A DNA stretch of 8,626 nucleotides from Candidatus Zixiibacteriota bacterium (GTDB lineage: Bacteria; Zixibacteria; MSB-5A5; GN15; FEB-12): NCBI GenBank assembly GCA_030619345.1, contig JAUXBO010000083.1, positions 1 through 8,626 on the forward strand. The letters are read 5' to 3'. The notes under the pieces are model-generated. The model ran no database searches. It was not told the origin of the DNA and was given only the letters and a program-made list of their open reading frames with translations. Below are positions 1 to 6,240 of this stretch, piece after piece. Positions within the stretch are counted from its first letter, which is position 1. Each line of letters opens with the position of its first letter. Both the position numbers and the translations under genes were made by a program.

Positions 1-195
1 GATTTTTGGGTCGTATCCATCAGACGAAGAAAATCTCCTTTCAACAGCATCTAAAGCGTTCTGAATCATTTCCGCAAATGGGTCGTACCATCCAGTGTAA
101 GACTTGAGAATGTTTGATATCTCTCGCTTTTTAGTGGCGATTACATACTCGTCCGGTAGCTGTCCTTCTAACGGATCCCAATAGCTTGTATTCAT
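1..195 (-). CDS. N-terminus of a GHKL (Bergerat-fold) ATPase, partial at window edge
   Basis: The reading frame is open from the edge of the window back to an ATG at 195 and gives the first 65 residues. Residues 27-52 (ISNILKSYTGWYDPF, then AEMIQNALDAVE) look like the first helix and N-box of HSP90/MutL/MORC/sacsin-like ATPases. Glu42 would be the general base and Asn46 the Mg-ATP ligand of the E-xxx-N motif. GHKL ATPases bind ATP under a mobile lid and drive conformational change or dimer clamping. The G1 (DxGxG) and G2 motifs would lie outside the window. The ATG at 195 is preferred over the one at 201 because GGGAG (204-208) is 8 nt from it but only 2 nt from the other. The frame has no other ATG back to a stop at 274-276. 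Upstream, TTGTTA (297-302) and TATAGG (273-278) form only a weak promoter. The gene shares purH's orientation but lies 578 bp beyond it, so it is probably a separate unit. The GHKL call is fairly sure; the subfamily and role are unknown. Confidence 0.75.
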   Translation of the reverse strand, partial: MNTSYWDPLEGQLPDEYVIATKKREISNILKSYTGWYDPFAEMIQNALDAVERRFSSSDGYDPKI

Positions 196-585
196 CCCCA
201 TTTCTCCCGTTCCATTTTTGGGTGCCAATACGAACTTTCTCTTCAGGGTACATCTTAGTCGAGGAAAGGTAACCTATAAGATACGTATGACGCAAGTAAC
301 AATGCGCTTGCAATGGTCACTCTTTGTATTTGCATGGGAAATATCACCCCCCGCACTTCCACCACCAAACCACTGCTGAATCTGTAAACGATGCATCAGT
401 ATGGAACTCATGAATTCGATACGATCAGAATACTACGCTCAGGAACGCCCCCATCCCTTTCTGATTCATCACCAAACCACCAACGACAAAGTGAAAAACG
501 GCAAAACGAACCCATTTCGCTGTAACACAAGAGAGGGGTTAGGATTACCGGAGAATAACAGCTTCGGCAGAGAATTCTAAAGCAA
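196..585. other. Gene-free stretch between the GHKL gene and the repeats
   Basis: I see no convincing gene here. The short minus-strand frames (for example 274-396, 40 codons, and 131-313, 60 codons) have no recognisable product. The second overlaps the better-supported GHKL gene in another frame. A 14-mer, CAYCACCAAACCAC, occurs twice in direct orientation with one mismatch (360-373 and 467-480), perhaps debris of older repeats. The stretch must hold any promoter of the GHKL gene, but only a weak candidate is visible. Confidence 0.5.
204..208 (-). promoter_or_regulatory. Ribosome binding site of the GHKL ATPase gene
   Basis: On the minus strand GGGAG lies 8 nt before the ATG at 195. It decides between that ATG and the in-frame ATG at 201, which would be too close to be served by it. 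Confidence 0.5.
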
Positions 586-650
586 GTCATTCCTGCGTAG
601 GCAGGAATCCAGAAATTATGATACTGGACCCCAGCCTTCGCTGGGGTAAC
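586..650. repeat. REP/dRS3-like double-hairpin repeat
   Basis: Two perfect 8-bp hairpins with 4-nt loops lie side by side. The first has arms ATTCCTGC (589-596) and GCAGGAAT (601-608) around GTAG. The second has arms ACCCCAGC (628-635) and GCTGGGGT (640-647) around CTTC. Between them, CCAG (609-612) and CTGG (624-627) can pair around an AT-rich 11-nt loop, so the whole element is roughly mirror-symmetrical. The first hairpin has the 20-bp ATTCC...GGAAT layout of neisserial dRS3-type repeats. Translated on the minus strand the element reads TPAKAGVQ...IPAYAGMT, a peptide pattern familiar from falsely annotated ORFs over dispersed repeats in many bacterial genomes. It is probably a non-autonomous, genome-wide repeat. 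No transposase is present here. Confidence 0.8.
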
Positions 651-683
651 TTGAGAAAATGGGGATGACTTATGATGGCTATG

Positions 684-754
684 GAGTAGGGCAAAACCCT
701 TTAGTGGTTCTGCCAAATATGGTAGCGGAACCGCTGAAGGGTTCCGCCCTACTC
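684..754. repeat. Long imperfect inverted repeat downstream of purH
   Basis: Outer arms of 9 bp (684-692 with 746-754) and inner arms of 19 bp (695-713 with 725-743) pair around a small loop near 714-724. They are separated by a 2x2 mismatch (AA opposite CC). The inner stem contains three non-Watson-Crick positions (702/736, 705/733, 711/727), and all three are T opposite G on the plus strand. The hairpin begins about 20 nt past the purH stop codon. It could stop transcription or protect the 3' end of the purine operon mRNA, but no run of T follows it on the minus strand, so it is not a typical intrinsic terminator. The GTAGGGC...GCCCTAC ends look like a dispersed palindromic element. I infer this from its form, not from a second copy in the window. 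Confidence 0.75.
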
Positions 755-773
755 GAATCCACAACATCTACAC

Positions 774-2342
774 CTAATGCTTGAAATGCCGCTCACCGGT
801 GAACAACATCGCCACCCCGGCTTTATTGGCGGCTTCAATTACCGCCTCGTCGCCCTTGGAACCGCCGGGCTGAACAACCGCCGTAACACCGGCATCGGTG
901 GCAACTTCAAGACCATCCGGCATTGGGAAGAAAGCATCCGAAGCCATAACCGCTCCCTTTGCCCTGTCGCCGGCTCTCTTCACGGCCATGAATCCGGAGT
1001 CGACCCGCGAAGTCTGTCCCATGCCCACGCCGACCGTAGCGTTTCCTTTAACCAAAACGATAGCGTTTGATTTTGTATGCTTGACGACTTTCCACGCAAA
1101 CCAGAGCGACTTGAGCTCCTCTTTGGTTGGCTGCCTTTCGGTGGCTACTTTCCATTCCGATTGGGGCGTAAATTGTTCGTCTACCGACTGCACCAGAAGA
1201 CCGCCCTTGATATATTTGTACATATCCTGTCCCGCAACCCTTCCTTTAAGGATAGACTCCAGCGACAACAGTCGCCGTGCCTTTTTCTTTTTGAGCAGTT
1301 TAAAGGCGTCATCAGAATAGCCGGGAGCAAGAACACATTCGACAAACGGAGTCTCGTGAATCACGTTGGCGCACTCGATATCAACCTCGCGGTTAACAGC
1401 TATGATGCACCCAAAAGCTGATAGAGGGTCGGAGTCATAAGCTGCCCGGTAGGCTTCGGTAATCGTCGATCCAATCGCCGCGCCGCAAGGATTAGCATGT
1501 TTCAGTAAGACCGCGAAGGGCTCGTCAAAGTCGAGAATCATTTCAAGACCAGCGTCCAGATCACCGTAATTATTGTACGAGAGCTCCTTGCCGGACAGAA
1601 TTTTGGCATTTACCAAAGAGGGACCGAGGAAACTGTCGCGGGAATGAACCGAAGCCTTCTGGTGCGGGTTCTCACCGTATCGCAACTCACTCTTCATGGT
1701 ATAGTTAAGTGTCAATCGGGTTGGGTTCTCGACTGACGTTTGACCGGCATGTTGCTCGAAATATTCAGAGATGGCGGTGTCATACACGGCAGTCATATTA
1801 TACGCTTTGGCCGCGCATTCGTATCGGAATTCCTCAGATGTAGCGCCTCCGTTTGCTTTCAATTCTTCGACAAGTCTTTTGTAATCGACCGGATCGACAA
1901 CAACGGTGACCGACTCGTAGTTTTTTGCCGCACTTCGGATCATACCGGGGCCGCCGATATCGATATTCTCGATTATCTCCTCGTGCGAAGCATCTTGGCG
2001 AGCCACTGTCTGTTGAAAGGGATACAGGTTCACGACCACAAGATCAATCTGCTTGTAATCGGAACTGCTCATCTGATCGACATGTGCTTCTTCATCGCGA
2101 CGATACAATATCCCGGCATGGACTTTTGGATGAAGCGTCTTTACACGGCCATCAAGCATCTCCGGCGAGCCTGTGAAGGCGGAAACCGAAACAGCCGGAA
2201 CGTCCGCTTCTTTGATTTGTCTGAGGGTACCACCGGTGGAGATTATCTCGATCCCCAAAGCGTGTAGCTCAGTGGCAAGTTCTTCTATCCCCGCTTTGTC
2301 AGAAACGGAGATCAGAGCCCGTTTGATTTTTTTAACACTCAT
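774..2342 (-). CDS. purH: Bifunctional AICAR formyltransferase / IMP cyclohydrolase
   Basis: This 522-residue protein performs the last two steps of de novo purine synthesis in the cytosol. It formylates AICAR with 10-formyl-tetrahydrofolate, then closes the ring to IMP. Residues 1 to about 195 are the MGS-fold cyclohydrolase: RALISVSDKAG at the start, STGGT at 35-39, and Lys68, Tyr107, Asp128 and Lys140 at the positions of the known active-site residues of vertebrate PurH. The formyltransferase follows, with LRYGENPHQ (220-228), the catalytic Lys281-His282 in LLKHANPCG, DPLSAFG (305-311) and the conserved end FTGERHFKH. The length is normal (E. coli about 529) and no key residue is missing. 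The ATG lies 1 nt after the purC stop (TGATATG), so translation is probably coupled. This is the last gene of the gatB-purN-purC-purH unit. The identification is firm. Confidence 0.98.
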   Translation of the reverse strand: MSVKKIKRALISVSDKAGIEELATELHALGIEIISTGGTLRQIKEADVPAVSVSAFTGSPEMLDGRVKTLHPKVHAGILYRRDEEAHVDQMSSSDYKQIDLVVVNLYPFQQTVARQDASHEEIIENIDIGGPGMIRSAAKNYESVTVVVDPVDYKRLVEELKANGGATSEEFRYECAAKAYNMTAVYDTAISEYFEQHAGQTSVENPTRLTLNYTMKSELRYGENPHQKASVHSRDSFLGPSLVNAKILSGKELSYNNYGDLDAGLEMILDFDEPFAVLLKHANPCGAAIGSTITEAYRAAYDSDPLSAFGCIIAVNREVDIECANVIHETPFVECVLAPGYSDDAFKLLKKKKARRLLSLESILKGRVAGQDMYKYIKGGLLVQSVDEQFTPQSEWKVATERQPTKEELKSLWFAWKVVKHTKSNAIVLVKGNATVGVGMGQTSRVDSGFMAVKRAGDRAKGAVMASDAFFPMPDGLEVATDAGVTAVVQPGGSKGDEAVIEAANKAGVAMLFTGERHFKH

Positions 2343-2343
2343 A

Positions 2344-3246
2344 TCACTTACCCGTCAACAATCTTTGTGCATCTGCGTAGCGACGAGCCGAGGCTTCGAC
2401 AACTTCGTCGGGGAGAATCGGCGCCGGTGGTTTTTTATTCCAGTCGAGTTTGTCAAGATAATCGCGGATCGGTTGTTTGTCGAACGAGGGTTGCGATTTA
2501 CCAACCTGGTACTGATCGACTGGCCAGAATCGGCTTGAGTCCGGTGAGAGTACTTCATCAATCAGAATGAAATTGCCGTTCTTGAAACCAAACTCAAATT
2601 TGGTATCTGCGATAATAATCCCTTTTGTCAGGGCGTGGTCGGCGGCAGCCTGATAGACAGCCAGTGACTTCTCCCGACATAGAGCGGCGGTCTCGACCCC
2701 GATCAGGTCTTCGAGTTGAGCATAACTTATATTCTCATCGTGCCCGCCATCATTTTTTGACGAAGGCGTAAACAAGGTCTGGGGGAGTTTTCCGGATTCC
2801 TCAATGTCAGAAGGGAATTCGAAACCATGTACTATGTTCGATCCGGTCGCTCGCGCTGCTTTTAGCTCCTTCCACATCGAACCGGAAATATAGCCTCGCA
2901 CGATACACTCGGCATCGATACGGTCAGCCTTGACCACGATCATAGAGCGGCCTTCCAGAATTTCGCGATATTTTTTTAGGTCTTCGGGAAATTCATCAAC
3001 ATTGGCTGTAATCAGATGATTGTTCACGATTCCCTTAAGAAAATCAAACCAAAACAGCGACATCTGGGTTAGCACCTCTCCCTTGCCGGGGATACCGTTC
3101 GGCATAACGACATCGAATGCCGAGATTCGATCACTGGCCACAAACAGAAGGCTGTCGCCCAGATCATAAATGTCGCGCACTTTTCCGCGATTTAACAGCG
3201 GGTATTCTTTGATATCGGTTTCAAGGACAACCGGTTTTGTGTTCAT
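2344..3246 (-). CDS. purC: SAICAR synthetase, long (Ade1-like) form
   Basis: PurC joins aspartate to CAIR with ATP to give SAICAR in purine synthesis. The 300-residue protein contains GKVRDIYDLGDSLLFVASDRISAFD-type N-terminal sequence (residues 21-45, nucleotide-binding lobe), ECIVRGYISGS (113-123), the TPSSKNDGGHDENIS segment (160-174) and the signature LIDEVLSPDSSRFWP (228-242). At 300 residues it belongs with the longer yeast Ade1-like enzymes rather than the roughly 240-residue E. coli or B. subtilis form. The extra length is in the loop around 140-175 and the C-terminal region. Its ATG overlaps the purN stop by four bases (ATGA, 3243-3246), and AAAGGG (3256-3261, minus strand) sits 9 nt upstream as a good ribosome binding site inside purN. 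The start is therefore well supported. The end lies 1 nt before purH. Confidence 0.97.
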   Translation of the reverse strand: MNTKPVVLETDIKEYPLLNRGKVRDIYDLGDSLLFVASDRISAFDVVMPNGIPGKGEVLTQMSLFWFDFLKGIVNNHLITANVDEFPEDLKKYREILEGRSMIVVKADRIDAECIVRGYISGSMWKELKAARATGSNIVHGFEFPSDIEESGKLPQTLFTPSSKNDGGHDENISYAQLEDLIGVETAALCREKSLAVYQAAADHALTKGIIIADTKFEFGFKNGNFILIDEVLSPDSSRFWPVDQYQVGKSQPSFDKQPIRDYLDKLDWNKKPPAPILPDEVVEASARRYADAQRLLTGK

Positions 3247-3845
3247 GAATAATAACCCTTTATCAGTTTCTCCAGTACCCGTGGGTACAACTTATGTTCT
3301 TGTATCAGAACCCGGGCGGCAAGCGTCTCCGGGGTGTCGTTCGGTAAAACTTCAACTTTCATTTGTTCGAGAATTTTCCCGTGGTCGTATATCTCGTCGG
3401 CCAGATGAATCGTGACGCCCGACTCCTTATCTCCGGCAGCAATTACCGCCTCGTGGACATAGTGACCGTACATCCCTTTCCCGCCATACTTGGGCAGCAA
3501 TGCCGGGTGGACATTTACTATACGACCTCTGTATTTGCCTACAACTTGGGCTGGAAGCAGCCTGAGGTATCCGGACAGCGCTATGTAGTCGATCTTCCGT
3601 TCCTCTAATTCGTTTACCAGAAAGGCTGCTGCCGCTTCATCGGAATCGAAATTCTTCGGTCGATACACGGTTGATTCAATACTAGCTTTTTCAGCCCGTA
3701 CGAGACCACCCGCCTTCCTGGTACTGGATACTACCCAGACCACTTGGCCGGAGAGAATCCCCGCCTTTTGGGCATCGATCAAAGCCTGAAGATTCGATCC
3801 TCCACCCGAGAGAAACACCGCTATCCGCACCGCTTTGTCCATCAT
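3243..3845 (-). CDS. purN: Phosphoribosylglycinamide formyltransferase (10-formyl-THF dependent)
   Basis: PurN transfers a formyl group from 10-formyl-tetrahydrofolate to GAR, giving FGAR, an early step of purine synthesis. From the chosen ATG the protein is 200 residues, normal for the family (E. coli 212). It shows the phosphate-binding FLSGGGSNLQ (11-20), LSGYLRLLP (90-98), and the catalytic Asn111 and His113 in IVNVHPALLPKY. Asp154 in ADEIYDHG aligns with Asp144 of E. coli. The loop GGKGMYGH (121-128) and the segment SSTRKAG (40-46) differ from the E. coli type and resemble Bacteroidota-type PurN. The frame extends upstream to 3884, but that start would overlap gatB by 38 nt. The ATG at 3845 lies 1 nt after the gatB stop (TAAAATG). 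The next codon is also ATG (3842), so the start is uncertain by one residue. GAAAGG, about 13 nt upstream, is a weak ribosome binding site, which suggests coupling to gatB. Confidence 0.96.
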   Translation of the reverse strand: MMDKAVRIAVFLSGGGSNLQALIDAQKAGILSGQVVWVVSSTRKAGGLVRAEKASIESTVYRPKNFDSDEAAAAFLVNELEERKIDYIALSGYLRLLPAQVVGKYRGRIVNVHPALLPKYGGKGMYGHYVHEAVIAAGDKESGVTIHLADEIYDHGKILEQMKVEVLPNDTPETLAARVLIQEHKLYPRVLEKLIKGYYS

Positions 3846-3846
3846 T

Positions 3847-5340
3847 TTAGCTATCAAGCCTTTCTTTGAGAAGACGGTTGACAATCTCCGGATTAGCCTG
3901 TCCTTTGGTCTCTTTCATAACTTGTCCCACAAAAAAACCAAACAGTTTATCTTTCCCACCCCGATACGCTGTGACCTGTGGTTCGTTGTCAGCGATTATC
4001 TTCTCTACAATAGGTACAATGGTAGATTCATCCGACACCTGCACCAACCCCAGTTCTTCGACAATGACCTCCGGGGTAAAATCCGACTCAGTATCATCGG
4101 TCGCTCGACTGACCATCTCGGCATAAACCGTCTTGGCCATTTTGCCCGATATTTTCCCACTCTTAACCAGCCCCAGCAGAGAGGCCACCTGTTTAGGACG
4201 AACAGGAAATTGGTCAATGGATATTTTCAGGTCATTGAGGGTCTTGAGATACTCAGTCTGAATCCAGTTGGCCGCGGCCTGAGCGTCATCAAACTGATTC
4301 ATAACCTGCTCATAGAAATCGGCTAATTCGCGACTGTCGGTCAACACGACGGCATCATACTCGCGGATATTGTATTCCGAGACAAAGCGCTTTTTCCTCG
4401 TCTCCGGCAATTCCGGCAGGTCACTCGTGACCTTTTCTATCCATTCCGATGAAATCGTTAGATTCAAAAGGTCGGGCTCTGGGAAATAACGATAGTCGTG
4501 TGATTCCTCTTTTGAACGCATCGGCTCCGCCATCTGTTTTTTTTCATCCCACAAGAGCGAAGCCTGTTCTACTTCGCCGCCAGCACGGAGCAGTTTGACC
4601 TGACGATCAATTTCAAAAGTGAGCGCCCGTTCAACTCCTTTGAATGAATTCATATTCTTCAGTTCGGTGCGTGTACCCAGCTTCTCCTGCCCCACCGGGC
4701 GCACCGAGATATTGGCGTCGCAGCGCAGGTGCCCCTTTTCCATGTCGCCGGTACAGACCTGCAGATATTGAAGTAATTGTTTAAGTCTAACTAAATAAGC
4801 GTAAGCCTCTTGCGGACTTGCCAAATCCGGTTCTGACACAATTTCAATGAGAGGCGTCCCGCATCGGTTGAGATCAACCCTCGTCTGGCTTTCACCCGCC
4901 TCTGGATGTAGCGACTTTCCGGCGTCCTCTTCAAGATGAATCCGTGTCAGCCGACATATGCGCTCTGGTTCTTTTCCGACGTTGTAGCGGACAGATCCAC
5001 CGGTGCCAATCGGTTTGTCAAACTGGGAAATTTGGTATCCTTTGGGAAGATCGGGATAGAAATAGTTCTTTCGGGCAAATACTGAGCGCTCATTGACTGA
5101 TCCCCCGACCGCAATTATCATCCGCATGGCAAACTCAACCGCGCGCTTATTCAACACTGGCAGAGCGCCGGGAAGTCCGAGACAGATCGGGCAAGTCAAA
5201 CTATTAGGGTCCTCACCGTAGGCTACCTTACAACCACAGAATATCTTGGTCTCGGTCTGTAGCTGGGCGTGGACTTCCAGCCCGATCACCGGCTGGTAGA
5301 TTATCTCTTTGGTCTGAGCGGAAGAAACCAACGAAAGCAC
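3847..5340 (-). CDS. gatB: Asp-tRNA(Asn)/Glu-tRNA(Gln) amidotransferase subunit B
   Basis: GatB binds the mischarged tRNA. It activates its Glu or Asp with ATP and amidates it with ammonia released by GatA. The protein is up to 497 residues (usual 475-485). The cradle domain contains PVIGLEVHAQL (17-27), four cysteines placed as zinc ligands (Cys35, Cys37, Cys50, Cys53), ARKNYFYPDLPKGYQISQ (89-106), HLEEDAGKSLH (135-145) and HLRCDANISVRP (204-215). The helical and YqeY-like tail domains follow from about 300 to the end. The first possible start is GTG at 5340, with no ATG upstream before a stop at 5398-5400. The site before that GTG is poor. A TTG at 5331 has GAGGTG (5338-5343) 6 nt ahead and would give a 494-residue protein, so the true start is GTG or TTG. 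The gene heads the unit gatB-purN-purC-purH. A strong-looking promoter and a 14-bp palindrome precede it. The identification is firm. Confidence 0.97.
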   Translation of the reverse strand: MLSLVSSAQTKEIIYQPVIGLEVHAQLQTETKIFCGCKVAYGEDPNSLTCPICLGLPGALPVLNKRAVEFAMRMIIAVGGSVNERSVFARKNYFYPDLPKGYQISQFDKPIGTGGSVRYNVGKEPERICRLTRIHLEEDAGKSLHPEAGESQTRVDLNRCGTPLIEIVSEPDLASPQEAYAYLVRLKQLLQYLQVCTGDMEKGHLRCDANISVRPVGQEKLGTRTELKNMNSFKGVERALTFEIDRQVKLLRAGGEVEQASLLWDEKKQMAEPMRSKEESHDYRYFPEPDLLNLTISSEWIEKVTSDLPELPETRKKRFVSEYNIREYDAVVLTDSRELADFYEQVMNQFDDAQAAANWIQTEYLKTLNDLKISIDQFPVRPKQVASLLGLVKSGKISGKMAKTVYAEMVSRATDDTESDFTPEVIVEELGLVQVSDESTIVPIVEKIIADNEPQVTAYRGGKDKLFGFFVGQVMKETKGQANPEIVNRLLKERLDS

Positions 5341-5343
5341 CTC
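5338..5343 (-). promoter_or_regulatory. Possible ribosome binding site for a TTG start of gatB
   Basis: GAGGTG on the minus strand is 6 nt before a TTG codon at 5331 and overlaps the upstream GTG start (5338-5340). It is the only purine-rich site near the gatB start and favours TTG over GTG. The difference is three residues. Confidence 0.35.
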
Positions 5344-5350
5344 AAACTTG

Positions 5351-5364
5351 GCGGCTATAGCCGC
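5351..5364. promoter_or_regulatory. Perfect 14-bp palindrome in the gatB leader
   Basis: GCGGCTATAGCCGC is fully self-complementary. It lies about 20-33 nt downstream of the likely transcription start and 10 nt upstream of the GTG start of gatB. As DNA it could be an operator for a dimeric regulator. As RNA it would form a 5-bp GC hairpin with a UAUA loop where ribosomes load. It does not match the E. coli PurR box. Its function is inferred from position and symmetry only. Confidence 0.45.
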
Positions 5365-5389
5365 GTCATGGGACTCACTTAAGGGGCAG

Positions 5390-5417
5390 AATATATGCTA
5401 TATTAAAGGGAAGTCAA
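5390..5417 (-). promoter_or_regulatory. Sigma70-like promoter for gatB-purN-purC-purH
   Basis: On the minus strand TTGACT (5412-5417) and TATATT (5390-5395) are separated by 16 nt. Each hexamer matches the consensus at five of six positions. Transcription would start near 5383, leaving a leader of about 43 nt before gatB. The position in the 109-bp gap after the hydrolase gene supports an independent start for the amidotransferase/purine unit. Confidence 0.6.
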
Positions 5418-5442
5418 ACAAATAGCAAGCGGACAGGGTCCG
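5416..5442 (-). terminator. Weak terminator candidate after the hydrolase gene
   Basis: On the minus strand a 5-bp hairpin CGGAC-CCT-GTCCG (5430-5442) starts 7 nt after the hydrolase stop codon. It is followed by the T-rich but interrupted tract GCTATTTGTTT. The stem is short and the T tract is not continuous, so termination would be partial at best. It overlaps the -35 box of the next promoter. Confidence 0.3.
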
Positions 5443-5449
5443 GCTGATT

Positions 5450-6238
5450 TTACCCTTCGATAGCTTTGAGGAATAGATTAAGTTCCTCGTTGAATCTATT
5501 GGGGGACTCCATGTTCAGCATGTGACCAATTCCGGAGAACTCAACAACACGACTGCCTTTTATCTTCCTCCCCAGTTCTCTTGCAAGTGGCAGGAATATC
5601 TTATCGTGTTCGCCCACCATGATATTTGTGGGAACGTTAATTCTGCTCACATGGTCGAGGTCATAGACTCTCGGATACTTTCCCCTCATCGGGTCAGCCC
5701 AGATCGCCCCGGAGTGCTCCTTCATCATTAATGTCATCAGTTCCCGTATTTCTTTTTTGTCATCTCGGTACCACTTGAGCGAAGTCTTGATCCAAATCTC
5801 ACGAGCCGCCTCTATTCCCTGTTCGCGAGCGATCTGATCGATCCGTGATATTTTGGGCCCGGCGCTGTAACCGGCCGCTCCAGTGGAGACGAGGGTCAGC
5901 GACAACAGCCGGTCACTATGATCGAGCGCGAAGCCGATTCCGGTGGTACCGCCCATCGACAGACCCACCACATGAGCCTTTTCCATATTCAGGTGATCCA
6001 TAAGATGGAGCAGATCGCGAACCCGGTCGGAGCGGGCATAGTTTGTTTTGGGCGCCTCGGACAGCCCGTGTCCGCGCGAGTCTTTTATGATTACCCTGTA
6101 ATCTTGATCAAAAAAAACAGACTGTGTCTGCCAGGAGCGGTGGTCGAGGGTAAAGCCGTGCAAGAAAATCAGCGGGGCAGCATCGCGCTCATTGTCGAGG
6201 TAGTGGATTCGGATGTCATCGAGGTCGGCAAACGGCAT
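5450..6238 (-). CDS. Alpha/beta hydrolase of unknown substrate
   Basis: This is a 262-residue soluble alpha/beta-hydrolase fold protein without a signal peptide. The oxyanion-hole motif HGF is at 27-29, KDSRGHGLSE at 52-61, and the nucleophile elbow GLSMGG at 92-97 with Ser94. The acid Asp212 lies in MVGEHDKIF and the base His239 in GIGHMLNMESP. The triad is complete and the length is typical. Such sequences resemble 3-oxoadipate enol-lactonases, carboxylesterases and peroxidases of the same fold. The substrate cannot be read from the sequence. The frame extends upstream to a TTG at 6259 inside gatA, but the ATG at 6238, 2 nt after the gatA stop (TGAGTATG), is a better start. It is co-transcribed with gatA and separates gatA from gatB. 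A 109-bp gap with a possible weak terminator follows. Confidence 0.93.
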   Translation of the reverse strand: MPFADLDDIRIHYLDNERDAAPLIFLHGFTLDHRSWQTQSVFFDQDYRVIIKDSRGHGLSEAPKTNYARSDRVRDLLHLMDHLNMEKAHVVGLSMGGTTGIGFALDHSDRLLSLTLVSTGAAGYSAGPKISRIDQIAREQGIEAAREIWIKTSLKWYRDDKKEIRELMTLMMKEHSGAIWADPMRGKYPRVYDLDHVSRINVPTNIMVGEHDKIFLPLARELGRKIKGSRVVEFSGIGHMLNMESPNRFNEELNLFLKAIEG

Positions 6239-6240
6239 AC

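Noticed and set aside
131..313. A 60-codon minus-strand open frame
   Set aside because: It overlaps the start of the GHKL gene in a different frame. The GHKL frame has a recognisable N-box and a well-placed ribosome binding site, and this one has neither.
274..396. A 40-codon minus-strand frame starting MHRLQIQQWFGGG
   Set aside because: It is short, has no recognisable product and no second line of evidence. Overlapping tiny frames in the gap read equally well.
360..480. Direct repeat CAYCACCAAACCAC (360-373, 467-480) as a CRISPR or attachment site
   Set aside because: There are only two copies, 107 nt apart, with one mismatch, no spacer regularity, and no integrase or Cas gene nearby.
684..754. 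The long hairpin as a classic rho-independent terminator of the purine operon
   Set aside because: No T-run follows it on the minus strand, and its length and internal wobble pairs fit a repeat element better. A role in 3'-end protection is still possible.
408..767. A 119-codon minus-strand open frame
   Set aside because: Its translation is made of the two palindromic repeats (VTPAKAGVQ...IPAYAGMT and the RNPSAVPLP...LAEPLKGF segment). It has no domain and is a known kind of false ORF over dispersed repeats.
5351..5364. The leader palindrome as a PurR box
   Set aside because: It does not resemble the E. coli ACGCAAACGTTTGCGT-type operator or the B. subtilis PurBox arms.
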